A stretch of 10,655 bases of DNA from an uncultured Clostridia bacterium (GCA_947629215.1 CANRCU010000058.1:1-10655), one strand, 5' to 3'. Counted from the stretch's first letter, positions 1-6,976 are shown. Program-made: numbers and translations. Notes: generated by a model not told the origin, from the letters alone.

Positions 1-103
1 TACTTGTGCCATGCGGAGGAAAATTGACCGTGCCGCCGCTTTCAAGCATCTCTTTCATGACCGGGTACATTTCGGCAAGATGCACCTGTACTTCTTTATT
101 CAT
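1..103 (-). CDS. S24/S26-type signal peptidase-like protein, N-terminal fragment
   Basis: Only the first 34 codons are inside the window; the gene runs off the left edge. The start is ATG at 103-101, overlapping the end of the PqqD-like gene by 8 bases, so the two are probably translationally coupled. The N-terminus has an amphipathic stretch (VHLAEMYPVMKEMLESGG) and ends in FPPHGTS. The next codon begins with A, as a Met codon would. In S24/S26 peptidases, the family of LexA-type and type I signal peptidases, the nucleophile lies in a G-x-S-M motif, so Ser34 would be the catalytic Ser. No membrane segment is seen in the fragment. In the cassette context it could cleave a leader from an exported or modified peptide. 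The family call rests on the N-terminal pattern alone, so it is moderate. Confidence 0.6.
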   Translation of the reverse strand, partial: MNKEVQVHLAEMYPVMKEMLESGGTVNFPPHGTS

Positions 104-362
104 CCAAAAGCCCTGCTTCTCTCAGTTTTTTCAGAAAATCGTCAATATCTTCGGCTGCCGTTGCCTTGTCGACATCGTATTCGGCGGTCAGTTTTTCGGT
201 CAAAGTTTCTTTGTCGGAGCCGTTTTCAAGGCATTTCCACAAAAAAGCGCCGACTCCGTTCAGCGTGATAACGCCGCTGAAATCCATACTGCCTTCACCG
301 ACGGGTACAACAATATTACTGCCTGCAACACATCTTAACAAATATCCGTCTTTTATTTTCAT
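96..362 (-). CDS. PqqD-like small protein (RRE-fold candidate)
   Basis: An 88-residue protein of usual PqqD-family length. The family signature is clear: GYLLRCVAGSNIVVPVGE near residues 6-23, ITLNGVGAFLWKCLE at 32-46, then a charged helical half ending in DIDDFLKKLREAGLL at 72-86. PqqD-type domains form small winged-helix folds that bind the leader of a ribosomally made peptide and present it to a modifying enzyme. Many clostridial members have no assigned partner. The start ATG lies 1 base after the stop of the kinase gene, and its ribosome site (AAAGGAG, about 373-379) is inside the kinase gene. The stop overlaps the start of the peptidase-like gene. Family call is strong; the role in peptide modification is inferred from neighbours and family. 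Confidence 0.85.
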   Translation of the reverse strand: MKIKDGYLLRCVAGSNIVVPVGEGSMDFSGVITLNGVGAFLWKCLENGSDKETLTEKLTAEYDVDKATAAEDIDDFLKKLREAGLLDE

Positions 363-363
363 A

Positions 364-1071
364 TCAATTGCTCCTTTTTATTGTGTTATAACTCAGCTCG
401 ACAGCCTCTCTGCTCATATCGCAGCCAAGACGGTAAACGGGCGTTTCGGTCAATATCTTATCCAGTACGTCAAGCATTTTGTTCGCTTTGTCAAGCTCGC
501 GCGGACGCAACGTCTGTTTCATTATGAGCGGTATTGCTTCGGCTACGCTTATAGGCGTGATAAAATTTTTCTTTGACTGCTCTATAAAAACAATAGCGCC
601 CAATTCTTCGCGCATATTAAGGTTTTGATCGGTCTTTCCGCTCCAAGGCGTGCCATAGACGTAAATTTTATCGTCTATAAGGCGTATTGCGGGTTTGTCG
701 TCATTTATAATAAACGCTTTGTCGCTGCCGAGGTATTTTTGCCAAAGCCCCGTATGTGTGGATTTGCCCGTTCCGGGATCGGCAGAAAACAAATATACAT
801 AACCGTCTACGCAAACACCCGACGAATGCAGCATGATACCGTCAAAATCAAGAATACTTTCGTAAAAAGCCGCGCCCGTGAATATATATTCTATATCGTT
901 TATGGAAAGATGCGGATTTTCCGCCTGCAAAGCCTCAAGCTCGCTGTCGGGTATGCTTATCGCAATATCCGCCTTTTCAAAATCACAGGCATAGACCGGC
1001 GCCTGTTTCAGCATGGTTTCATATTTATATTTTATAAGAACATTCAGATCCGCGACCCTTAATTTATTCAT
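364..1071 (-). CDS. HprK-like P-loop kinase
   Basis: A 235-residue protein related to the C-terminal catalytic domain of HPr kinase/phosphorylase. Visible motifs in order are: HSSG at 82-85, a Walker A loop SADPGTGKST at 96-105 (Lys103 binds phosphate), INDDKPAIR at 122-130 (Walker-B-like acidic pair) and GTPWSGKT at 140-147. It lacks the N-terminal half of true HprK, which is about 310 residues, and I see no HprK signature loop. It is therefore unlikely to be the HPr kinase of carbon control. Short HprK-like kinases beside PqqD-like proteins occur in lasso-peptide loci such as that of paeninodin, where they phosphorylate a C-terminal Ser of the precursor. It is the first gene of the cassette, starts at ATG 1071 after a GAGG site, and has its own promoter. 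The substrate is unknown. Confidence 0.85.
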   Translation of the reverse strand: MNKLRVADLNVLIKYKYETMLKQAPVYACDFEKADIAISIPDSELEALQAENPHLSINDIEYIFTGAAFYESILDFDGIMLHSSGVCVDGYVYLFSADPGTGKSTHTGLWQKYLGSDKAFIINDDKPAIRLIDDKIYVYGTPWSGKTDQNLNMREELGAIVFIEQSKKNFITPISVAEAIPLIMKQTLRPRELDKANKMLDVLDKILTETPVYRLGCDMSREAVELSYNTIKRSN

Positions 1072-1106
1072 TTTCGATAACCTCGTGATGATATTTTACA
1101 ATAGTT

Positions 1107-1135
1107 AGTATACCATAACAATTTGACCTTGGCAA
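1107..1135 (-). promoter_or_regulatory. Sigma-A promoter for the kinase/PqqD/peptidase cassette
   Basis: Read on the minus strand: -35 TTGCCA (1135-1130), a 17-bp spacer, and -10 TATACT (1112-1107). Each box differs from consensus at one base. Transcription would begin near 1100, giving a leader of about 28 bases before the kinase start. Confidence 0.75.
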
Positions 1136-1148
1136 GCGTAATTTGACC
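1120..1148. repeat. 9-bp direct repeat AATTTGACC, candidate operator
   Basis: AATTTGACC occurs at 1120-1128 and again at 1140-1148. The starts are exactly 20 bp apart, about two helical turns, and the copies flank the -35 box (1130-1135) of the cassette promoter. This is the layout expected of a repressor or activator bound to one DNA face. No regulator is known. Confidence 0.4.
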
Positions 1149-1231
1149 GAATTTTTTTGTAAAAACAGCCTGTTCTTGCAAAATGCACTAAAACCGTGTC
1201 AAAATAAAATTTTTTTTCTAAAAAAAAACTC

Positions 1232-1260
1232 TTTTAAAGTGTCGAAAAAAATGTTATACT
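1232..1260 (+). promoter_or_regulatory. Probable murA promoter with extended -10
   Basis: TATACT at 1255-1260 is preceded by TGT, giving an extended -10. At 17 bp upstream there is only a weak -35 (TTTTAA, 1232-1237). A run of eight T (1210-1217) and a run of nine A (1220-1228) just upstream could act as an UP element or curved DNA. Predicted transcription start is near 1267, leaving a leader of about 110 bases. Confidence 0.6.
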
Positions 1261-1292
1261 GTAACTGTATGTAAATTTGTAAGATTTGAATT

Positions 1293-1317
1293 TTAAGGTT
1301 TCTTCGGAAACCGTTAA
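1293..1317 (+). promoter_or_regulatory. UUCG-capped hairpin in the murA leader
   Basis: GGTTTC (1297-1302) pairs with GAAACC (1307-1312) around a TTCG tetraloop. The stem extends by TTAA/TTAA if one G (1313) is bulged. There is no T-run after it, so it is not a classical terminator. It abuts the ATG at 1320 and sits about 60 bases before the likely UUG start. It may stabilise the mRNA or be a regulator site. Confidence 0.5.
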
Positions 1318-1361
1318 TTATGAGTACGCAGCGGAGTACGAATATCTTTGATATATATTTG

Positions 1362-1368
1362 AAAGGTG
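1362..1368 (+). promoter_or_regulatory. Ribosome binding site deciding the murA start
   Basis: AAAGGTG lies 8 bases before the TTG at 1377. No comparable site precedes the in-frame ATG at 1320, whose upstream DNA is taken up by a hairpin. This supports initiation at the UUG codon. Confidence 0.65.
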
Positions 1369-1376
1369 TGTGCGTT

Positions 1377-2648
1377 TTGGAACGTCTTTACATAAGAGGG
1401 CAGCGCAGGCTGAACGGCGAGGTCAGCATAAGCGGCGCAAAAAATGCCGTTGTTGCCATAATACCCGCAGCCATAATGGCGGAGGGTGTTTCCGTTATAG
1501 AAAATCTGCCGCGTATAGCGGATGTTAAAAGCTATGTGAATACACTGACAGGCATAGGCGCACAGTGCAGTTTTACGGACGAGCAGACTATGCGTATAGA
1601 TGCCACGGGCATAAACGATTATCATGCAGACAGCGACGATGTACGCAAAATGCGCGCGTCTTATTATCTTATGGGCGCTTTGCTTGCAAGATTCAAAAAA
1701 GCGGTCGTTGCGCTGCCGGGCGGCTGCAACTTCGGTTCACGGCCGATAGACTTGCATTTGAGCGGGCTTAAAGCTCTCGGCGCAAGGATAAAAGAGGATC
1801 ATACAAACGGTATAATTTCACTTGAGGCTGATCGCCTTATCGGCACAAGCATTTTCCTCGATACGGCGTCGGTCGGCGCAACCATAAATATTATGCTTGC
1901 CGCAACGCTTGCCGAGGGTACGACTATTATAGAAAATGCCGCCAAAGAGCCGCATATAGTCGATACGGCAAACTTTCTCAATATGATGGGCGCAAAGGTC
2001 AAGGGCGCGGGTACCGACGTTATCCGCATTACCGGCGTTGAAAAGCTGCACAGCGCGCAATATATGATAATACCCGACCAGATAGAGGCAGGTACATATA
2101 TGATAGCGGCGGCAGTCTGCGGCGGCGATGTCACCGTAAGAAACCTTATACCAAAGCATATGGACAGCCTTACCGTCAAATTAAAGGATGCAGGCTGTAA
2201 AATAATTGAAGGCGACGATTATATACGTGTCGTTTCGGACGGGAATCTTAAAGCAATAAATGTAAAAACAATGGCATATCCGGGCTTTCCGACGGACCTT
2301 CAGCCGCAGATGGCAGTTTTGCAATGCAAGGCAAACGGTACAAGCACTTTGATAGAAAACGTCTGGGAAAACCGTTTTCAATATGTCAACGAGTTGCGCA
2401 AACTCGGCTGTGACATAACCGTTGACGGCAGAAAAGCCGTTATTTTGGGCGTACCCGTGCTTATCGGTACCGATGTTGTGGCAACGGATCTCCGAGCAGG
2501 CGCTGCAATGGTCATAGCCGGTCTTTGCGCAATGGGCGAGACCCGCATAGGCAATGTACGTTTTATCGACCGCGGATACGAACGTATCGAATATAAATTA
2601 AAAAATCTTGGCGCGGATATAGAAAGAGTAAACGAAGATGCAAAGTAA
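1377..2648 (+). CDS. murA: UDP-N-acetylglucosamine 1-carboxyvinyltransferase (MurA)
   Basis: Catalyses the first committed step of peptidoglycan synthesis in the cytoplasm, moving enolpyruvate from PEP to UDP-GlcNAc. From the UUG start the protein has 423 residues, the normal length, beginning MERLYIRGQRRLNGEV as MurA proteins do. Lys22 and Asn23 of ISGAKNA match the E. coli numbering. The loop Cys that fosfomycin attacks is present (PGGC, Cys117). The catalytic Asp is in GFPTDLQ (Asp307), and the conserved Arg residues are in TDLRAG and in IDRGYER (Arg399). An in-frame ATG at 1320 would add 19 residues with no resemblance to the family and has no ribosome site, so I prefer 1377. The 3' end overlaps the metallo-beta-lactamase gene by 11 bases, so the two form an operon. 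The function is certain; the start is likely. Confidence 0.95.
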   Translation: MERLYIRGQRRLNGEVSISGAKNAVVAIIPAAIMAEGVSVIENLPRIADVKSYVNTLTGIGAQCSFTDEQTMRIDATGINDYHADSDDVRKMRASYYLMGALLARFKKAVVALPGGCNFGSRPIDLHLSGLKALGARIKEDHTNGIISLEADRLIGTSIFLDTASVGATINIMLAATLAEGTTIIENAAKEPHIVDTANFLNMMGAKVKGAGTDVIRITGVEKLHSAQYMIIPDQIEAGTYMIAAAVCGGDVTVRNLIPKHMDSLTVKLKDAGCKIIEGDDYIRVVSDGNLKAINVKTMAYPGFPTDLQPQMAVLQCKANGTSTLIENVWENRFQYVNELRKLGCDITVDGRKAVILGVPVLIGTDVVATDLRAGAAMVIAGLCAMGETRIGNVRFIDRGYERIEYKLKNLGADIERVNEDAK

Positions 2649-3438
2649 AGTCGAATTTGCCACAATAGCCAGCAGCAGCCGCGGCAACTGTATATATATC
2701 GGCACAGAAAATACAAAAATACTGATAGATGCAGGCATAAGCGGCAAAAAAGTCGAAAACGGTCTTGCCGAGCTTGGGCTTTGCGGTGGCGATATAGATG
2801 CGATTTTTGTCACACATGAGCATAACGACCATGTCGACGGCATAGGCATAATGTCAAGACGTTATGATATACCCGTTTATGCTACCGAAAAAACATGGGA
2901 CAATATGCCCGAAAAAGTCGGTAAATTCAGGGAAAATAACAGACGCACAGTGTATGCGGGCGAGTATTGCCATTTTAACGATATAAACCTTTGTCCGTTT
3001 GCTATACCGCACGATGCGGCTCAGCCTGTGGGATACAGGATAAATACATTCAATAAAACAATAACCGTCGCTACGGATATAGGGCATATAACGGATAAAG
3101 TTCTCGAAAATACCAAAGACTGCGATCTGCTGCTGATAGAAAGCAATCACGATGTGGATATGGTGAATGACGGTATCTACCCCGAACCGCTGAAACGCCG
3201 TATTTTGAGCGATTATGGGCATCTCAGCAATGAAAATTGTGCAAAGGTGCTGACTCGGGTACTTTGTTCAAAATTAAAGAATGTTGTTCTTGGACATCTC
3301 AGCGGGGAGAATAATGATCCAAGACTTGCGTTTAATACGGTCGGCGCTGTATTGAATGATAAGGGTGTTAATATAGGCGAGGATATGAATTTGTATGTTG
3401 CTGCGCCTTTGGGTGTGAAGAGAAAAATAGTGTTGTAA
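2638..3438 (+). CDS. walJ: YycJ/WalJ-type metallo-beta-lactamase fold hydrolase
   Basis: A 266-residue single-domain protein of the YycJ/WalJ family. The N-terminus has the family pattern SSSRGNC (12-18). The metal-binding motif THEHNDH is at 59-65, followed by PHD at 124-126, TDIGH at 146-150, ESNHD at 168-172 and LGHLS at 218-222, so the di-metal site appears intact. WalJ proteins are predicted nucleases or phosphodiesterases. In Bacillus the gene sits downstream of the walRK wall-control genes and has been linked to coordination of DNA replication with division. Here it overlaps murA by 11 bases, which also ties it to the cell wall. The start is ATG 2638 after a weak AAAGAG site, as expected for a coupled gene. 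The family is clear; the substrate is not known. Confidence 0.85.
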   Translation: MQSKVEFATIASSSRGNCIYIGTENTKILIDAGISGKKVENGLAELGLCGGDIDAIFVTHEHNDHVDGIGIMSRRYDIPVYATEKTWDNMPEKVGKFRENNRRTVYAGEYCHFNDINLCPFAIPHDAAQPVGYRINTFNKTITVATDIGHITDKVLENTKDCDLLLIESNHDVDMVNDGIYPEPLKRRILSDYGHLSNENCAKVLTRVLCSKLKNVVLGHLSGENNDPRLAFNTVGAVLNDKGVNIGEDMNLYVAAPLGVKRKIVL

Positions 3439-3443
3439 TGTCA

Positions 3444-3468
3444 GGGGGTGTCGCTTTGCGACACCCCC
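3444..3468. repeat. Perfect 11-bp inverted repeat after walJ
   Basis: GGGGGTGTCGC and GCGACACCCCC are separated by TTT. It starts 6 bases after the walJ stop. The stem is very stable, but no T-run follows, so it may protect the mRNA 3' end or be a dispersed intergenic repeat rather than a classical terminator. Confidence 0.7.
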
Positions 3469-3496
3469 ATGTTTGATTCTATTACAATATAAATGA

Positions 3497-3535
3497 CCGT
3501 CCCAAATTTTTTAATTTGGGACGGCTTTTGTTTTT
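3497..3535 (+). terminator. Rho-independent terminator of murA-walJ
   Basis: A perfect 12-bp stem, CCGTCCCAAATT with AATTTGGGACGG, has a TTTT loop (3509-3512) and is followed by CTTTTGTTTTT on the plus strand. This is the best terminator in the window. Confidence 0.85.
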
Positions 3536-3539
3536 GGGT

Positions 3540-3563
3540 CAAGCCTTTTTACAAAAAGGCTTG
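3540..3563. repeat. Inverted repeat CAAGCCTTTTT/AAAAAGGCTTG
   Basis: A perfect 11-bp palindrome with only AC between its arms, in the walJ-fprA gap. It has no T-run on either side and could be part of a dispersed intergenic repeat. Confidence 0.6.
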
Positions 3564-3570
3564 TGAGGTA

Positions 3571-3585
3571 TGGGGCAACGCCCCA
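3571..3585 (-). repeat. Short GC-rich hairpin downstream of fprA
   Basis: TGGGGC and GCCCCA flank AAC, 16 bases beyond the fprA stop when read on the minus strand. It could end fprA transcripts, but no T-run follows on that strand, so terminator function is doubtful. Confidence 0.45.
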
Positions 3586-3601
3586 TTAATAATATAAATT
3601 A

Positions 3602-4771
3602 CTACATCATCTCGTCGGCAAGTTTTTCCATCGCCTCAATATCACTGTCTTTCATTACGGAACGTATCGAAACAACGGTTTCGGCAACAGTAATATTTTT
3701 CATCCCCGAAAACGCCTCTTTCAGCTTTTTGGCAGCCATTGGCGCCCATGTTCCGTTTTCGATGAAACCTACTTTCCTGTTCTGATAATTTTTCGCTATA
3801 AGATGATGCACAAAAGTTTCGACTATCGGGAACAACCCCGCATCATAAGTAGCCGAGGCAACTATAAGCCTGCCGTAGCGGAACGCGTCTTCAACACACT
3901 CGTGCAAGTCTTCGCGTGCAAGGTCAGCAATTGCAACTTTTTTGTACCCCTTTGCTTTGAGTATCTCAGCCATTTTCTTTGCGGCATCAGCCGTATTGCC
4001 GTGTATCGAACCGTAAGCCACAAAAATACCGTCATCTTCCGGCTCATACTTGCTCCAAGTATCATAAAGCCCGATATAATATCCAAGGTCTTCTTTGAGT
4101 ATAGGTCCGTGCAGCGGACATATCGTCTTTATATCAAGCGTACCAAGCTTTTTAAGTACCGCCTGCACCTGCGCGCCGTATTTTCCGACTATATTGAAAT
4201 AGTAGCGCCTTGCCTCACAAGTCCAGCCCTCCTCGTCATATTCGTCAAGAGCGCCGAATTTACCGAAAGCATCGGCAGAGAAAAGAATTTTTTCGCTCTC
4301 TTCATATGCCGCCATTACCTCGGGCCAATGCACCATGGGCATCATATAAAATGTGAGTTTGTGACTGCCAAGCTCCAGACTTTCACCCTCTTTTACCGTC
4401 ACATACCGCGCGGATAAGTCCGTATCAAAAAATTGAGCTATCATACCCGTCGTTTTGTTGTTGACAACTATTTTCATATCGGGATATTTTTCCGCAAACA
4501 TGGCAATATTTGCGGCGTGATCGGGCTCCATATGCGAAACGATAAGATAATCGGGCTTTTTGCCGTCAAGCGCCTTTTCAACGTTTGCAAGCCATTCGTC
4601 GGTAGCACGCTTGTCCACCGTGTCCATAACGGCGATCTTATCATCAAGAATAACATACGAATTGTAAGAAATGCCAAGCGGTACTTCGTATTGACTTTCA
4701 AACAGGTCTATTGTCTTATCGTCAACACCGACATAAACAACAGAGTCCGAAATAAATGTATCTTTTTCCAT
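3602..4771 (-). CDS. fprA: FprA-type flavodiiron protein (O2/NO reductase)
   Basis: A 389-residue cytoplasmic flavodiiron protein, usual length for the two-domain class. The N-terminal metallo-beta-lactamase-like half carries all expected di-iron ligands: His80, Glu82, Asp84 and His85 in SHMEPDH, His148 in VHWPE, Asp167 in SADAFG and His221 in CPLHGP. The C-terminal flavodoxin half starts near 247 and has the FMN phosphate loop YGSIHGNT at 253-260. No rubredoxin domain is fused, so electrons probably come from a separate rubredoxin or a coenzyme-F420-like donor. The family reduces O2 to water or NO to N2O and protects strict anaerobes. The start is fixed by a strong AAAGGAGG site 8 bases upstream of ATG. 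It is a single-gene unit with a near-perfect promoter, divergent from pepT. Confidence 0.93.
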   Translation of the reverse strand: MEKDTFISDSVVYVGVDDKTIDLFESQYEVPLGISYNSYVILDDKIAVMDTVDKRATDEWLANVEKALDGKKPDYLIVSHMEPDHAANIAMFAEKYPDMKIVVNNKTTGMIAQFFDTDLSARYVTVKEGESLELGSHKLTFYMMPMVHWPEVMAAYEESEKILFSADAFGKFGALDEYDEEGWTCEARRYYFNIVGKYGAQVQAVLKKLGTLDIKTICPLHGPILKEDLGYYIGLYDTWSKYEPEDDGIFVAYGSIHGNTADAAKKMAEILKAKGYKKVAIADLAREDLHECVEDAFRYGRLIVASATYDAGLFPIVETFVHHLIAKNYQNRKVGFIENGTWAPMAAKKLKEAFSGMKNITVAETVVSIRSVMKDSDIEAMEKLADEMM

Positions 4772-4779
4772 TTTTTTGA

Positions 4780-4806
4780 CCTCCTTTGCAAAACTGTCGT
4801 CTTGCA
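4780..4806 (-). promoter_or_regulatory. fprA ribosome site abutted by a hairpin
   Basis: The minus strand has AAAGGAGG at 4787-4780. Directly upstream, TGCAAGAC and GTTTTGCA (4806-4787) can pair as an 8-bp stem with one G-U pair and a GACA loop. The stem base meets the first base of the ribosome site, so folding could affect translation. Confidence 0.4.
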
Positions 4807-4818
4807 GTCTTTTTATAG

Positions 4819-4848
4819 ATTATACATTTATTGCCTTGGCTTTGTCAA
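4819..4848 (-). promoter_or_regulatory. Consensus sigma-A promoter of fprA
   Basis: On the minus strand a perfect -35 TTGACA (4848-4843) and a perfect -10 TATAAT (4824-4819) are 18 bp apart. Both boxes are full consensus, suggesting strong expression. Transcription should begin near 4812, giving a leader of about 40 bases. Confidence 0.85.
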
Positions 4849-4874
4849 TGTGTTTCGGAAAATTTTTTATTGTA

Positions 4875-4903
4875 TTGAAAAATTTGCGGATACGGTGTAA
4901 AAT
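4875..4903 (+). promoter_or_regulatory. Sigma-A promoter of pepT-nudC
   Basis: TTGAAA (4875-4880), a 17-bp spacer and TAAAAT (4898-4903); each box is one base from consensus. The leader is only about 20 bases. It is back to back with the fprA promoter, whose -35 box ends 26 bp away. Confidence 0.8.
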
Positions 4904-4929
4904 TAAAACATGAAAGGATATGAAATTAT

Positions 4930-6144
4930 ATGAAAAATACACTTTTGTCTTATTTTACAGAATTTATAAAAATAAATACACAGTCCGACCCCGATTCCCG
5001 TTCCTATCCGTCGACCGAGGCTCAGGAATTGTTTGCCGAGATCGTTGCGGGCAGGCTCAGCGTTATGGGCATGAAAGACGTTGAGGTGGATCGCTTCGGT
5101 TATGTAACGGCGACACTGCCTGCCAATACCACCGAAAAACTGCCCGTTATCGGCTTTATCGCACATATGGACACCAGCCCCGACTATTCCGGGCAATGCA
5201 TACAGCCCAATATAATAGAAAATTATAACGGCAGCGATATTGTGCTTAAAAACGGTGTGATAATCTCCCCGAAAGAATTTCCCGAGCTTAAAGAGCATGT
5301 CGGCAAAACGGTCATAACATCCGACGGTACAACTCTGTTGGGCGCGGACGATAAAGCCGGTATGTCTGAGATATTCACGGCAATGGACAGACTTATAAAA
5401 GACCCCTCATTCATACACGGCAAGATACGCGTTGCCTTTACCCCCGATGAGGAAATAGGCGCAGGCGTAGACCACTTTGATGTCGATAAATTCGGTTGTG
5501 ACTTTGCATATACCGTTGACGGCGGCGGCATAGGCGAGATAAGCTATGAATGTTTTAACGCCGCAAGAGCCAAAATAAATATAAAGGGCAAAAGCGTACA
5601 CCCCGGCAGCGGCAAGGACAGTATGATAAATGCGGGGCTTGTCGCTTGTGAGCTGAACGCCTTATTACCCGAAGAAACACCGAGAAACACCGAAAACCGC
5701 GAGGGTTTTTACCATATGACCGATATACACGGCGATGTCAGCAATGCATATATCGAATATATAATAAGGGATTTTGATGCGTCGGGATTTGAGCGCAGAA
5801 AAAAGACTGTAAAACAGGCGATCGGGTCAATAAACGAAAAATACGGCAATATCGCCAAAGTTGAGATATATGACGAATACCGCAATATGGCTGAGGTCAT
5901 AGAGCAGCATAAAGATGTGCTTGAACGCGCTGTAAATGCGGTCAAAAAATCGGGCGTTACACCCGATATACGCCCCATTCGCGGCGGTACGGACGGCGCA
6001 AGACTGTCTTTTATGGGTCTGCCCTGCCCGAATCTTTTTACGGGCGGATATAATTTCCACGGACCGTATGAATATATTGTGCTTGAAAGTATGGAAAGAG
6101 CGGTAGAAACGATACTGAATATAATCAAAGGAGAAAACTTATGA
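4930..6144 (+). CDS. pepT: Peptidase T (tripeptide aminopeptidase)
   Basis: A 404-residue M20B zinc peptidase that removes the N-terminal residue from tripeptides in the cytoplasm. The di-zinc site is complete: His79 and Asp81 in HMDTS, Asp140 in LLGADDKAG, the general base Glu174 with Glu175 in PDEEIGAG, Asp197 in TVDGG and His377 in GGYNFHGPYEY. The dimerisation domain between about 210 and 325 includes GKSVHPG, and RGGTDGARLS is at 351-360. Length matches the E. coli and Bacillus enzymes. The ATG at 4930 lies 12 bases from an AAAGGA site; two upstream ATGs are out of frame or too close to it. The stop overlaps the nudC start by 4 bases, so pepT and nudC form an operon. It probably supplies amino acids from imported peptides. 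Confidence 0.96.
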   Translation: MKNTLLSYFTEFIKINTQSDPDSRSYPSTEAQELFAEIVAGRLSVMGMKDVEVDRFGYVTATLPANTTEKLPVIGFIAHMDTSPDYSGQCIQPNIIENYNGSDIVLKNGVIISPKEFPELKEHVGKTVITSDGTTLLGADDKAGMSEIFTAMDRLIKDPSFIHGKIRVAFTPDEEIGAGVDHFDVDKFGCDFAYTVDGGGIGEISYECFNAARAKINIKGKSVHPGSGKDSMINAGLVACELNALLPEETPRNTENREGFYHMTDIHGDVSNAYIEYIIRDFDASGFERRKKTVKQAIGSINEKYGNIAKVEIYDEYRNMAEVIEQHKDVLERAVNAVKKSGVTPDIRPIRGGTDGARLSFMGLPCPNLFTGGYNFHGPYEYIVLESMERAVETILNIIKGENL

Positions 6145-6968
6145 TACAGGAGATAGAGCCGCACAAATACCGGGTGGAGTTTGAACCGAGAGAGCCGAAA
6201 AACGACGATATACTGCTTGTTTTCAAGGGCAGCAATGTGCTTGTGCGAAATGAGGGCGGCGAAACGCTGTTCCCGTCGGCAGGAAGTTTTGCTTTGAAAG
6301 AAAGCCCCGTTTTTTTGTTCGGTATGGACGAAAGAGCTGTTTATATGGCGGAAGCCGACGAAAACGCTGTTTTCGAGGGCTTTGAGTTTGTTCCGCCCGA
6401 GTATTTCCGCGAGGCAAAGCCGCAGTGGGCAGCTTTTACGGGCATAACCGCCATACAGCTGCACCGCTGGTACAGTAACAATAAATTCTGCTCCAAGTGC
6501 GGCGGCAGCCTTGTACACGGCAGCAGCGAAAGGTCGCTTGTCTGCGCGGACTGCGGCAGGACGATATATCCGAGCATTTCGCCCTGCGTTATTGTGGCAG
6601 TGACCGAAGGCGACAGACTTCTGCTGACAAAATACAGCCCGAAACACAGCAAATACTCACGTTATACGCTCATAGCCGGTTATAACGAGGTCGGGGAAAG
6701 TTTAGAGGACACCGTAAGACGCGAGGTAATGGAGGAAGTCGGGCTGCGTGTAAAAAATATCAAATATTTCAAAAATCAGCCGTGGTCGTTCAGCGATACG
6801 CTGCTTGTCGGCTTTTTCTGCGAAATCGACGGGAACAACATACCGCATATAGACGAAAACGAGCTGTCCGAGGCAGTCTGGTTCGGGCGTGAGGAACTGC
6901 CCGAATGCAAGTCGCTCATAAGCCTTACAAACACCATGATAGAACATTTCCGCAGCGGTATGCGCTGA
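6141..6968 (+). CDS. nudC: NudC-type NAD(H) diphosphatase / RNA deNADding Nudix hydrolase
   Basis: A 275-residue Nudix protein with the NudC domain order. A divergent N-terminal domain spans about 1-100. A zinc ribbon follows, with Cys117, Cys120, Cys135 and Cys138 (FCSKCGG and CADCG). The Nudix box runs from Gly180 to Leu202 with the catalytic REVMEEVG core at 194-201. Behind it, NQPWSFSDTLL at 212-222 corresponds to the NudC signature SQPWPFPxS that separates NAD-specific members from other Nudix enzymes; two of its residues vary here. NudC cleaves NADH to NMNH and AMP and in E. coli removes NAD caps from RNA. The start ATGA overlaps the pepT stop. The end lies 8 bases from the convergent pyrC-like gene, with no terminator between. 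Family call is firm; NAD versus RNA preference cannot be read here. Confidence 0.9.
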   Translation: MIQEIEPHKYRVEFEPREPKNDDILLVFKGSNVLVRNEGGETLFPSAGSFALKESPVFLFGMDERAVYMAEADENAVFEGFEFVPPEYFREAKPQWAAFTGITAIQLHRWYSNNKFCSKCGGSLVHGSSERSLVCADCGRTIYPSISPCVIVAVTEGDRLLLTKYSPKHSKYSRYTLIAGYNEVGESLEDTVRREVMEEVGLRVKNIKYFKNQPWSFSDTLLVGFFCEIDGNNIPHIDENELSEAVWFGREELPECKSLISLTNTMIEHFRSGMR

Positions 6969-6976
6969 CCGCCGTA

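Noticed and set aside
1210..1228. T-run and A-run as a terminator
   Set aside because: The T/A tracts could pair but there is no GC stem; more likely A/T-rich promoter DNA.
1320..1376. N-terminal extension of MurA from ATG 1320
   Set aside because: No ribosome site, a hairpin directly upstream, and the extra 19 residues do not resemble MurA; TTG 1377 gives the family N-terminus.
5709..6647. 312-codon minus-strand frame across pepT and nudC
   Set aside because: It lies opposite two genes with full catalytic motifs, has no family-like motif and no ribosome site I could credit.
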